NCBI GenBank assembly: GCA_002448715.1
Contig: DJZU01000038.1
Span: forward strand, 1-41,948
DNA from: Candidatus Neomicrothrix sp. UBA6944
Lineage (GTDB): Bacteria > Actinomycetota > Acidimicrobiia > Acidimicrobiales > Poriferisodalaceae
Length of the DNA: 41,948 nucleotides
Direction: 5' to 3'
Under the pieces are notes generated by a model. That model was not told the origin of the DNA. It saw only the letters and a list, made by a program, of their open reading frames with translations, and did not search any database. A program made the translations under genes and the position numbers. Shown here piece after piece: positions 32,871 through 41,380 of the stretch. Within the stretch, counting starts at the first letter, position 1, and the number at the start of each line of letters is the position of its first letter.

Positions 32871-34016
32871 CTAGCGATCCCCCGGAGCCATATAAAACCA
32901 GATCGGATTATTTTCTCCAGCATCGGCCATGGCTTGCCTCGCTGCCATGACCACTTTGCCCGCTTCAGTGTGATCTAGGAACCAGCGGGTTCCCGCCCAC
33001 GCTGACGGGGCGTGGTCCGACAACGCTAGAGCCGCTGTTTCGTAATATCCGCGAATGTCCTGACTCACTCGTGACGGGATGCCCGGTATGCCGGCTTCTT
33101 TCCAGGGGGTACCTTCGGCAACTCTGACGAACGCTTCTATCGCGTTTGCTATGTCGTCAACTTGAACAGCTCTCCCGGCGCCGACTCGGTTCCCGTATTT
33201 GGCGATCGCGCGTTCATAGGCCGGCCTCATACCGTTAGCCTCGTCCACCGCAGGGTGGGCATCAGGGTCATGGCGGGGCGGCATTGGGCATGCCAAAACT
33301 TCGGTTTCATCGTCGGGAATGGTGACGTCATATTCGGCAAAGATTGGTTCTGGGCTCTGCAACAAATCGAATGCCGTTGCCAGCACCCGATGTTGAAATT
33401 CTGGGTCGCCTGGAACCCCTAGGGGCCTACCCAGAGGAAAGTCACACCAGAGACCGCGGGGCGGGGCGGTGCTCTCTATCTGACTCTTAATGGAGCCAAA
33501 GGCGATAGTGGCCATGCCTTCAGCTTCGAAAATATGAGCGAGCGTACTCACGGTACGCGTGCACAGGGGTCAAACGGGTGTTAGTAACACGATGTCAACG
33601 CCCTGTTCCTTAAGGAGTTTGGCACCGGCAGGACCACTGTCCATTCTTATTGCAGATAGCTCGAATTGATTACCTGCGTAAGCAAGATGTTCGTCTGCTA
33701 CTGAGCCGATGACTCCTTGGGTAGCTAGCTCTTCCAGGCGGTCGATCGGAAACACCGTGTTGATATCTAGTGCAAAACCTGTTGCATCGAAGTTAGGACT
33801 CCAATGTCCCATTACGTAGTCTCTTATTTCCGACTTCAATACTCGGTATCCCGTGTCCATCGGCGAGAAGTCCTCGTCATCGGGATGATGCAGGGAGGCA
33901 GAAGTAACTATCGCCACCTTGGCCTCAGAGAGAGGAACAGGTTCGGTAAACGCTGTTTCGTCAAATTCGACCGCGTCAAGGTTCGCTGTCATCGCTTTAA
34001 TGTCGCTATCTGCCAT
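32871..34016 (-). CDS. Glycine/sarcosine/betaine reductase selenoprotein-B-like protein (in-frame TGA = Sec149)
   Basis: Two same-frame open segments joined by the TGA at 33570-33572 give one 381-residue protein. Before the TGA comes S-P-N-F-D, F-P-I-D-R-L-E-E-L-A-T-Q-G-V-I-G and a strand ending V-L-L-T-P-V; after it P-L-C-T-R-T-V. The motif is Sec149-Pro-Leu-Cys152, where related proteins have C-P-x-C. P-R-G-L-W, P-L-G-R/P-L-G-V-P-type residues follow near 185-200. Family members resemble GrdB but also occur in aerobes, where their reaction is unknown. A hairpin starts 11 nt after the TGA (separate entry). Reading the TGA as stop would leave a truncated protein and an orphan GTG-start piece. 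It lies between an EamA transporter (42 bp upstream) and the MFS gene. Confidence 0.88.
33542..33558 (-). promoter_or_regulatory. SECIS-like hairpin downstream of the UPLC selenoprotein UGA
   Basis: On the minus strand GCGTAC (33558-33553) and GTACGC (33547-33542) form a perfect 6-bp stem around the loop CGUGA, a 17-nt hairpin that begins 11 nt after the TGA. Size, distance and the G-U in the loop equal what is known for the minimal E. coli SECIS. The same spacing and a GUG loop occur in the UGSC gene of this window, so one SelB could read both. Confidence 0.78.
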
Positions 34017-34058
34017 GGTGTTGAGCCTACGTCAGTCGTAACTTCAATGCAGATTCCG

Positions 34059-34970
34059 TTATCGGCGGTCCACCGATAGGAGGGCTACACCTGCAACAAC
34101 TAATGCGCCGCCAAGCATCTCGAAAGTTCCGAGACGGTCACCGACGAGTAACCAGCTGAACAGCACTCCGAAGAACGGTGTCAAATATGCAACTGCGGCG
34201 CCTTGGATCGCGGGAGCACGCCGAAGCACACTCGCGAATAGGTAAAAGGTGACCGCTAAAGATGGAATACCTGCATAGAGCAAAGGCAGTACAAGCCCCC
34301 AGCCCATGGAGGTATCGGACCAATCTTCTACGAATGGCACTGCTAGGTGGAGACATATTGTCGAAAAGGTGATCTGAAGCGCGACCAGCATCAATGGGCT
34401 GATTTCCAGGGCGCCGGGCAATCGTTTGTTGAGGACTGCTCCTGCTGCCCAGCTGATACTGGAAATTAGTGAGAAGACGATTCCTAAGGTGGTATTACCA
34501 GATCCGAAGGCTGGGATAGCGAGGCATACCGCTCCGAACAGGCCTATTAGTAGTCCCAGATAGCCCCGCTGTCCTGGCAGTTCCGCGAGAACTACAACTG
34601 CGATGACAACTGTAAAAAGTGGCATAGTTGCCGACAACATCGCTGCCAGACCAGGTGAAAGGCGCGAAATCCCGAGAACAAGGAATCCGCTTGACACCGT
34701 CGTTATGGCAAGCGAGATCCACCAAACAGCCATCCACTGTTGACGGGTTTGGGGCAGCTTTTCTCCACGCAACATCGCTATTGCCAATAAAAAGGGTGCT
34801 CCAACAGATGTTCGAAGAGCGGCGAGGGCCAGTGGTGTGGTGTGATCCAGAGCCCACTTCATCACGGTGTAGTTGAGTCCGATAAGTAGCGCTGTGAGGA
34901 CGACCAGGGCGACTGTTATGGAACTGGAGGAGGCCGCAATTTTGGGGTTGAGCCCGCCGTGCTTTTTCAC
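34059..34970 (-). CDS. EamA-family (DMT) transporter
   Basis: The 303-residue membrane protein has ten predicted helices in two EamA repeats, with N-Y-T-V-M-K-W-A and L-A-A-L-R-T in helix 1-2 and Y-L-T-P-F-F-G-V-L-F-S-W near the C-terminus. The GTG start overlaps the SDR stop by 4 bp, so they are coupled. The selenoprotein gene follows after 42 bp. Substrate unknown; the family exports amino acids and other metabolites. Confidence 0.9.
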   Translation of the reverse strand: MKKHGGLNPKIAASSSSITVALVVLTALLIGLNYTVMKWALDHTTPLALAALRTSVGAPFLLAIAMLRGEKLPQTRQQWMAVWWISLAITTVSSGFLVLGISRLSPGLAAMLSATMPLFTVVIAVVVLAELPGQRGYLGLLIGLFGAVCLAIPAFGSGNTTLGIVFSLISSISWAAGAVLNKRLPGALEISPLMLVALQITFSTICLHLAVPFVEDWSDTSMGWGLVLPLLYAGIPSLAVTFYLFASVLRRAPAIQGAAVAYLTPFFGVLFSWLLVGDRLGTFEMLGGALVVAGVALLSVDRR

Positions 34971-35743
34971 GCTCCCTCTAGAAGATCGAGGGATCTCCTA
35001 CGAAGGCGACGCATCCCATTTAGCCATCGATCGGGATCTGATGCTTTGCGTTCTGTATAAGTTTGAACTTCTGGATGAGACAGAATCAGGAACTCTTCGT
35101 CACGCATCGCTTGTGTGATTTTGTCCGCAACGAAATCAGCTTCGACTATCCCATCGGTACCTCCGTCGCCGAGTTGTCGAGGCGCCATGGCAGTATTGAC
35201 TCCCTGAGGACACAAGACTGATACTCGGATACCGTCATCGCCGTGAGTTATAGCTAGGGTCTCAGCGAGTTTGATGCATGCAGCTTTGGTGACTGAGTAA
35301 GGCGCTGAGCCAACCGCTGCAAGAAGGCCCGCTGCGCTAGCTGTGTGAACCAGGTAGCCCTCTCCTCGCGCCGTCATGGAAGGCACCACAGCGCGAGCGG
35401 CATACACATGTGACATTACATGTAGCTCCCATTGCGACTGCCAAGCCTCATTGGAAGCGTCGACACCTCCTTCGGCGCCTGCACCTGCATTCGAAAAGAA
35501 AATGTCGACAGGACCGTTTGCGGTTTCAGTATCTTCAACGAGCTGAGTCACAGCCTCCTCATTGGTGACGTCTAGACCCACGCCAATGCAACCGAGTTCT
35601 TCAGCGACTCGACGCGCTGTTGCCTCGTTGTAGTCAGCCACCACTACTTGCCTGGCGCCCTCTGAGACCCACTTGCGGGCCGTGGCCGATCCAATGCCAC
35701 CTCCACCGCCGGTAATAATTGCTACACGATCTTTAATTTCCAT
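34967..35743 (-). CDS. SDR-family oxidoreductase
   Basis: The 258-residue short-chain dehydrogenase has T-G-G-G-G-G-I-G at 11-18, S-N-A-G-A-G, the catalytic Ser in T-A-S-A-A, and Y-S-V-T-K. The C-terminal part after C-P-Q-G-V is less typical and ends in an Arg-rich stretch. It follows the PhyH gene by 34 bp and overlaps the EamA gene by 4 bp. The substrate is unknown. Confidence 0.92.
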   Translation of the reverse strand: MEIKDRVAIITGGGGGIGSATARKWVSEGARQVVVADYNEATARRVAEELGCIGVGLDVTNEEAVTQLVEDTETANGPVDIFFSNAGAGAEGGVDASNEAWQSQWELHVMSHVYAARAVVPSMTARGEGYLVHTASAAGLLAAVGSAPYSVTKAACIKLAETLAITHGDDGIRVSVLCPQGVNTAMAPRQLGDGGTDGIVEADFVADKITQAMRDEEFLILSHPEVQTYTERKASDPDRWLNGMRRLRRRSLDLLEGA

Positions 35744-35777
35744 GACTTGAACCTAGATGGAAGCAGCAACTGGTTGC

Positions 35778-36614
35778 TTAACTTTCGGCAACTCCGTTTT
35801 TGGTTCTCATCGCCGCATATGCAACCTCATCCGATTGCGCGGCACCTAAAAACCTACCCGGGCTCGCTCCATCGACATGGCCCATGATGCCCTTATACAG
35901 AGTGAACCCGCAAAGAGAAGCCAAACGTTCGGGCATCTCTTTCACATCTTGAGGGGAAAGGCTGTAGTACTGGTTTTGTTGCTGGCGCATGTAACCCTGG
36001 CAATATTGGACGCTGACTCCTAGTCGCCAGTCATCCTGTGTTGTGTTGGCGCCGCCACAGTGCCACGTTCCGCCGTTCACAACCAGAACTGACCCGGCTT
36101 CCATCTCTGCTGGTATGTGCTGAGCCTCTTCACCTTTGCGAGGTTCGTGATCAAATTTGTGGGAGCCGGGAACTATGCGAGTGGCCCCATTGTCAGCCGT
36201 GAAGTCAGTGAAGGCCCAAATGGTGGTCACCATGAATGGAATTCGCGGTCTGCTCACGCTCACTAAACCATCGTCGCTGTGCAACCCCTGGTGAACTTCT
36301 CCAGGGCCTATATGCATGCATGTGGTTCCCGACAAGAGACACTCTTCGTCCAGTAAGTGTTCCGCGAAGGGAAGCACGTTGGGATGAACGGGCAGCTTCC
36401 AAAACACTCGATCCTTAGCTAGCAAGTTGTACATGCGCTTGGTAGCGAAGCCCTCGGCCCGGTTTCCTCTGGGTTGCACATCATGTTGTTCTTCGAGTTG
36501 TGCTACTGAGTTTCTAACCTCTTTGAGTAGTTCTTGATCGATGGCATTTTCTACGATGCAGTAGCCCTGTTCTTCTATGCAATCGAGATAGCCGGACAGT
36601 GTTGCTGAATCCAT
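35778..36614 (-). CDS. Phytanoyl-CoA dioxygenase (PhyH) family protein
   Basis: The 278-residue non-haem iron and 2-oxoglutarate oxygenase has the metal-binding triad His112 and Asp114 (L-H-S-D-D) with His185 (T-W-H-C-G), and Arg197 for 2-oxoglutarate. I-V-P-G-S-H is typical before the second part. I chose the ATG at 36614; the frame is open to 36776, but the extra 54 residues would cover the divergent LLM gene. It is the first gene of the minus-strand run to the indolepyruvate oxidoreductase. Substrate unknown; members hydroxylate a wide range of small molecules. Confidence 0.9.
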   Translation of the reverse strand: MDSATLSGYLDCIEEQGYCIVENAIDQELLKEVRNSVAQLEEQHDVQPRGNRAEGFATKRMYNLLAKDRVFWKLPVHPNVLPFAEHLLDEECLLSGTTCMHIGPGEVHQGLHSDDGLVSVSRPRIPFMVTTIWAFTDFTADNGATRIVPGSHKFDHEPRKGEEAQHIPAEMEAGSVLVVNGGTWHCGGANTTQDDWRLGVSVQYCQGYMRQQQNQYYSLSPQDVKEMPERLASLCGFTLYKGIMGHVDGASPGRFLGAAQSDEVAYAAMRTKNGVAES

Positions 36615-36671
36615 CCAACAATTCTTGCAGCTTTGGGACACCGTTCGCACTTTCCTGGGAGACTGATTCTC

Positions 36672-38030
36672 ATGAGTGATGCGCCACCCAATAGGCGGAT
36701 GATTTTGAATGCATTCACTATGAACTGTGTGAGCCACATACAACAAGGGATGTGGACCAGAAAGGACAGTCGCCAAACCGAGTTCAATTCTTTGGAACCC
36801 TGGTTGGAGTTAGCTCGCATTGCTGAGGAGGGCTGTCTAGACACCATTTTTCTTGCCGATGTAATCGGTCTGTATGACAACTACCAAGGTGGAGCAGATA
36901 CTTCTTTTCGGCAAGCCATGCAGGTCCCCGTCAACGACCCCATGCTTCTGATTCCGGCCATGGCTTCAACCACTCGTCATCTAGGGTTTGCGTTCACAAG
37001 TTCGGTCTTACAAGCCCATCCGTTTACCTTTGCTCGTCAGCTGTCGACTTTGGACCATTTAACGGAAGGTCGAGTGGCGTGGAATGTCGTTACCTCGTAT
37101 TTACCGAACGCTGGGAACAACCTAGGTTTTGAAGGTTTGCCGTCTCACGAAGAACGCTATTCGCGAGCTGAAGAATATTTAGAAGTCATTTACAAGCTTT
37201 TAGAGGGCAGTTGGGCAGATGATGCGGTGGTCGATGACAGAGAGCGGCGTGTTTACGTAGAGCCGGACCGTGTCCGTGAGATCAATCATCGCGGTACCTA
37301 CTTCGATGTGGCGGGCCCCCATCTTTCTTCACCCTCTCCTCAACGAACGCCAGTACTTTTCCAGGCTGGTATGTCCGAGCGGGGTCGAACGTTTGCTGCT
37401 CAGCATGCAGAATGCATTTTCGTTGTGGGATCGTCTCGCAGCGGAGCAACGCTGGCACAAGATTTACATGAACGAGCTCTCCTACAGGGGCGGTCAAACA
37501 AAGACATCAAACTGATTGGAGGGGTAGCGCCCATTGTGGGAGGAACGGAAAGTGAAGCTTTCAATAAGCAAGCCGAGTATGAAGAAAGTCTCTCGGTTGA
37601 GGCAGGGTTAGCTCACATCAGCGGGAACCTCGGGGTCGATCTGGGCGATATCGATCCGGATCAGCCTTTAGAGAGCTTCCAAACCGAACGCGTTCAAGGA
37701 TTCATCAAAAATCTTCTCGATTCAGCGCCATCTGACACGCGGACCATGGGCGATCTGATCAAGTCAAATTTGGCTGGAGCCTGGCTGACCGGATCTGTTG
37801 AACAAGTGGCCGACGAATTAGAACGAAGATTTCGCAGTGGCTTAGACGGATTCAACCTCACCTATACGGTGACTCCAGGAACCTTTGTTGACTTCGTAGA
37901 CGGCGTGGTACCCATCCTCCAGAAAAAAGGTCTAGTTCAACGCGAATACGCCCCAGGTACTCTCCGCAAGAAACTATTTGGACAAGATCGTCTTCCCTCA
38001 AACCACCCAGCGGCCGCTGTTCGTTTCTAA
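36672..38030 (+). CDS. LLM-class flavin-dependent monooxygenase (NtaA/SnaA/DszA-type)
   Basis: The 452-residue product is longer than the F420-type enzymes here and matches the FMNH2-dependent monooxygenase group of nitrilotriacetate (NtaA), pristinamycin (SnaA) and dibenzothiophene-sulfone (DszA) enzymes. Marks are M-W-T-R-K-D near the N-terminus, F-L-A-D-V-I-G-L, D-H-L-T-E-G-R-V-A-W-N-V-V-T-S and F-Q-A-G-M-S-E-R-G. Such enzymes need a separate flavin reductase; one lies at 8085-8561. The start at 36672 has a GGGAG rather far upstream; an ATG at 36699 with AGGCGG is an alternative. It overlaps the convergent MFS gene by 4 bp. Confidence 0.92.
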   Translation: MSDAPPNRRMILNAFTMNCVSHIQQGMWTRKDSRQTEFNSLEPWLELARIAEEGCLDTIFLADVIGLYDNYQGGADTSFRQAMQVPVNDPMLLIPAMASTTRHLGFAFTSSVLQAHPFTFARQLSTLDHLTEGRVAWNVVTSYLPNAGNNLGFEGLPSHEERYSRAEEYLEVIYKLLEGSWADDAVVDDRERRVYVEPDRVREINHRGTYFDVAGPHLSSPSPQRTPVLFQAGMSERGRTFAAQHAECIFVVGSSRSGATLAQDLHERALLQGRSNKDIKLIGGVAPIVGGTESEAFNKQAEYEESLSVEAGLAHISGNLGVDLGDIDPDQPLESFQTERVQGFIKNLLDSAPSDTRTMGDLIKSNLAGAWLTGSVEQVADELERRFRSGLDGFNLTYTVTPGTFVDFVDGVVPILQKKGLVQREYAPGTLRKKLFGQDRLPSNHPAAAVRF

Positions 38031-39208
38031 CCGAAAGGTTGACTAAATCGCTCTTTCCCGCTCTGCCAAGCCAAAAAGGTCGCTATAGCCGAGAGAAGAA
38101 GCAACGCGGCCCAGGCCGTTTCATAGGACCCTGTGACATCGGCGACTAAGCCAGTCAAGAACCCGCCAACGGTCAGGCCAGCCATAAACCCCATTACGAC
38201 ACGGCCGCTGGCGCGGCCGGAAGCTTGTTGGGGTACTCCGATAATTACATACAGCATCGCTACGGCGTTCCAGGCGTTCAGACCAACTGCAGAAATTATG
38301 GCCACAGGCCACATAATCCAAGACCCCACGGCTACCGCGACGCACAGCATTGCCATCACTAGGGCTGTCAATGAAGATTGAACAGCGAGTGCAACTGGCG
38401 GTCTTATTCGGTGCTCCGCTAGGTGAGCCCAAATAATTCGAGTGCCAATAGCAATTCCTCCGGGAAGACCGGCTACTAACCCTGCCGCTACGTTCGACAT
38501 ATTTAAGGCATTTTCCGCAAAAAGCACTGTGTACCGTCCAACTCCACCCACTACGCATCCCATGCATAGGGCGTACAGCGCCAATAGCGAAACTGACCTT
38601 GGAAGCTTCGAGGCAGTTGACTTTTCATCGCTTTGACAACCTTGTTGAGTTCGATCTCGGCTGTCGGGGAGAGCGATCGCTGTAAGAGCAGCCACCAAGA
38701 GCGCTGTCACGGCGTATAGCCCTATAGCTACACGCCAATTGAGCCAGATACTCAAAGCTGGAAGCGTGAATCCGCCTAACAAGATTCCGAGTTGCACTCC
38801 GGATTGCTTGATGCCCGTCATTTTCCCTCGATGACCAGGCGCAGCCCTTTCTGCTACCAGCTTGTTGGTGGCGGGGTTGCAAGCGCCCTGTCCGTAGCTA
38901 GAGACGAAAAGGCCGAAGATCAATATGGAGGCTGATGGGGCGCAGGCCAGGATCAATAGGCCGACTCCCGAGGACAGTAAGACAAGAACGCATGACCACT
39001 TGCCTCCATGGCGATCGCTCAGCCGACCAGACAAAGGCGCGAATACTGCACCGAAAGCGGTGTTAACAGCTACTCCTGCACCAAACAAAGTCAGCGACAT
39101 CGTCAAGTCTTCTGCTAAAGCATTGGCTACTACTGCTGTCCCAACAATTGGAAACGCACCGAGTGCCATTGTCAATACCAGTACGGTGATCAGCAACGCT
39201 GTTTTCAT
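38027..39208 (-). CDS. MFS transporter
   Basis: The protein of about 393 residues has twelve predicted transmembrane helices, with G-R-L-S-D-R-H-G-G in loop 2-3 and A-P-G-H-R-G-K-M-T-G-I-K in the mid-region. The best start is the ATG at 39208 at the beginning of helix 1. The frame is open to a TTG at 39280, which would run into the divergent hydroxyacid dehydrogenase start. No substrate can be named. Confidence 0.9.
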   Translation of the reverse strand: MKTALLITVLVLTMALGAFPIVGTAVVANALAEDLTMSLTLFGAGVAVNTAFGAVFAPLSGRLSDRHGGKWSCVLVLLSSGVGLLILACAPSASILIFGLFVSSYGQGACNPATNKLVAERAAPGHRGKMTGIKQSGVQLGILLGGFTLPALSIWLNWRVAIGLYAVTALLVAALTAIALPDSRDRTQQGCQSDEKSTASKLPRSVSLLALYALCMGCVVGGVGRYTVLFAENALNMSNVAAGLVAGLPGGIAIGTRIIWAHLAEHRIRPPVALAVQSSLTALVMAMLCVAVAVGSWIMWPVAIISAVGLNAWNAVAMLYVIIGVPQQASGRASGRVVMGFMAGLTVGGFLTGLVADVTGSYETAWAALLLLSAIATFLAWQSGKERFSQPFG

Positions 39209-39272
39209 GGGTGACGACGAATTATTTGGATCATCGGACAACAGCACGGCTAGCACCCTACGCTGATCGACT

Positions 39273-40277
39273 ATGTCCAAGCGTCAAGTTCTCATTCCTA
39301 TTTCTGCGTACGAAAGAATCCGCTCTCGACTTGATAATTCTGAGCACGACTTCGAGGTTCTCTGCTGGTCAGCCACCGAGGTCACTCATCCCAACGGGTC
39401 GGCAGTAGCTCAGTCAGATTTCAGACCTGAGATTGGTTGGATACCGATTGACCTACTGTTCGCGGGCATATCTGAAGGGATGAGCGTGCCCGACTTTCTC
39501 TTATTCGCCGATGTTCTAGTCGAGTGTGGGACCGTCGAGTGGGTCCAGTCTTGTCTTGCTGGTGCAGATGCTCCGCCCTTACAGAAGATTCTTTCCGCAG
39601 GGATTCGTCTGAGCAACAGCGACTCTCCCAACGCTGGAGTCGCTGAGTACACAATGGCTGCAATCATGAATGTTGTCCATGGCTGGAGCGAACGCAACGA
39701 CGATCAGAGAAATAGCCAATGGAATCAGAAGAGCTGGAATGAGATAAATGGCGGAACATGGTTGATTGTGGGTTTCGGTTCTATAGGAGGGCAAATAGCA
39801 AAGAGAGCGCGACCCTTTGGCGTTCAGATTGTGGGAGCCCGACGGACCGTAACGGACGACGACCGAGCGGACCGTATGGTCACCATGGACGAACTCGGAG
39901 ACGTTTTACCTTCAGTCGATGTGGTAATCGTCGCGTGCCCTTTAACTGATGAGACACGCGGCTTGGTGGACAAACAGTTCTTAGACCAAATGCAAAGCGG
40001 ATCAATTCTTGTCAACGTGTCGCGGGGGCCGGTAGTCGACACTAACGATCTCCTTGAAGCACTCGATTCAGGAAGATCAATCAGGGCAATCCTCGACGTG
40101 TTCGATATCGAGCCGTTGGAACCCACTAGTCCTCTTTGGAACCACGAAGCTGTGACGTTGACTTCTCACATAGCTGGGGCCGGTTCTGGTATTACAAAGC
40201 GAGGTGATGACGTCTTTATTGAACAGTTAGACGCCTACCTCGCCGGACGCGAACTGCGATTGGAGCTCAGGCTATGA
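39273..40277 (+). CDS. D-2-hydroxyacid dehydrogenase family protein
   Basis: The 334-residue NAD(P)-dependent dehydrogenase has the Rossmann motif G-F-G-S-I-G-G at 167-173. The catalytic residues Arg251 (N-V-S-R-G-P), Glu280 (F-D-I-E-P) and His299 (S-H-I-A-G) are all present. The N-terminal domain is less conserved. It ends in an ATGA overlap with the LLM gene at 40274, so they are coupled. The exact hydroxyacid is unknown; glyoxylate/hydroxypyruvate reductase is one option. Confidence 0.92.
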   Translation: MSKRQVLIPISAYERIRSRLDNSEHDFEVLCWSATEVTHPNGSAVAQSDFRPEIGWIPIDLLFAGISEGMSVPDFLLFADVLVECGTVEWVQSCLAGADAPPLQKILSAGIRLSNSDSPNAGVAEYTMAAIMNVVHGWSERNDDQRNSQWNQKSWNEINGGTWLIVGFGSIGGQIAKRARPFGVQIVGARRTVTDDDRADRMVTMDELGDVLPSVDVVIVACPLTDETRGLVDKQFLDQMQSGSILVNVSRGPVVDTNDLLEALDSGRSIRAILDVFDIEPLEPTSPLWNHEAVTLTSHIAGAGSGITKRGDDVFIEQLDAYLAGRELRLELRL

Positions 40278-41347
40278 AATCAGAAACGATGCTGCCTCTC
40301 GGCAAAGTTGATCCAGGTTTACGAGAGCCTGATACCCCACTTGATGTTCGAACTATCGCGAAGGGAGCTGAAGAAATTGAGTCCCTGGGATACCACGGCA
40401 TCGCAGTCGAAGAATGTAAAGACGATCCGTACCAGCAATTAACCCTCGCTTCGGTCAACACCAGTGAGCTTGAACTGGCGACCTCCATCGCGATGGCATT
40501 TCCGCGATCGCCAACGATCACAGCTATGTCTGCCTGGACCCTGCAGAAGGTGTCATCTGGCCGACTAATTCTGGGGCTCGGTTCGCAAGTGCGGGGGCAC
40601 ATAAAGCGTCGATACGGAATGGAATGGACCGCACCTGCCCCGCGAATGCGCGACTACATCTTGGCCATGAAGGCTGTGTGGCGTTGTTGGCAACAACGTG
40701 AACCTCTTCATCACGATGGAGACCACTACAAACTGGATCTGATGGTGCCGCTATTTGATCCTGGACCAATCGACCATCCAGACATTCCCGTACATATTTC
40801 CGCTATCAACACGAATATGTGCGGGGTAGTGGGCGAGGTTGCCGACGGAATCCGGCTACACCCCGTCTGCTCACCGAAATTCATCGACGAAGTCATGGTT
40901 CCGGCAGTGGAGCGGGGCGCTGCTAGGACTCAACGAAACGCTGACGATATTGACTGGTGTATGAAACCGCTGATTGCCACAGCGCCAGATGAGGCCAGCC
41001 TCTTCCAAGTAGCCGAAAGCGTTCGAGCCAGAGTCGGTTTCTATCTCGCTACGCCTGCCTACAAAGCAGCGTTTGAGGTTCATGGCTGGGGTGAGCAGGT
41101 AGATCAAGCAGCTTCATTTTCTCGGGAACAGCGGTGGGATGAGATTCCCGCCTTGGTGAGCGACGAAATGTTTCACACGATCGCGACTATCGGCACCTAC
41201 GACAGGATTGCTTCATTATTAAACGAACGATTCGGGAGTCTGATCGATCGAATTGAGTTCAGCATTCCAGTTAATAACCCCGAAGACGCAGATCTGTTGA
41301 CCTCGATGCTGAAGGAACTACGCGAGAGCGACAGCTTGAGACCTTGA
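40274..41347 (+). CDS. LLM-class F420-dependent oxidoreductase (TIGR03617-like)
   Basis: The 357-residue luciferase-like enzyme has G-K-V-D-P-G-L-R at the N-terminus, Y-H-G-I-A-V-E-E near 40, A-T-S-I-A-M-A-F-P-R-S-P in the third strand and S-S-G-R-L-I-L-G-L-G-S-Q-V. This resembles the MSMEG_2256-like F420 group. It overlaps the hydroxyacid dehydrogenase stop by 4 bp, so the two probably handle related compounds. It is the fifth LLM-type gene of this window. Confidence 0.9.
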   Translation: MKSETMLPLGKVDPGLREPDTPLDVRTIAKGAEEIESLGYHGIAVEECKDDPYQQLTLASVNTSELELATSIAMAFPRSPTITAMSAWTLQKVSSGRLILGLGSQVRGHIKRRYGMEWTAPAPRMRDYILAMKAVWRCWQQREPLHHDGDHYKLDLMVPLFDPGPIDHPDIPVHISAINTNMCGVVGEVADGIRLHPVCSPKFIDEVMVPAVERGAARTQRNADDIDWCMKPLIATAPDEASLFQVAESVRARVGFYLATPAYKAAFEVHGWGEQVDQAASFSREQRWDEIPALVSDEMFHTIATIGTYDRIASLLNERFGSLIDRIEFSIPVNNPEDADLLTSMLKELRESDSLRP

Positions 41348-41380
41348 ACAAAACGATGCAGTTCTTACCGCCTAACAAAG

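Noticed and set aside
32871..33551. A separate 226-residue gene starting at a GTG
   Set aside because: It is the same frame as the preceding segment, which ends at the TGA just before the family's redox Cys. Read-through gives a protein of normal layout.
39209..39280. Extended TTG start of the MFS gene
   Set aside because: It would overlap the divergent hydroxyacid dehydrogenase start, and the added residues are polar and unlike an MFS N-terminus.
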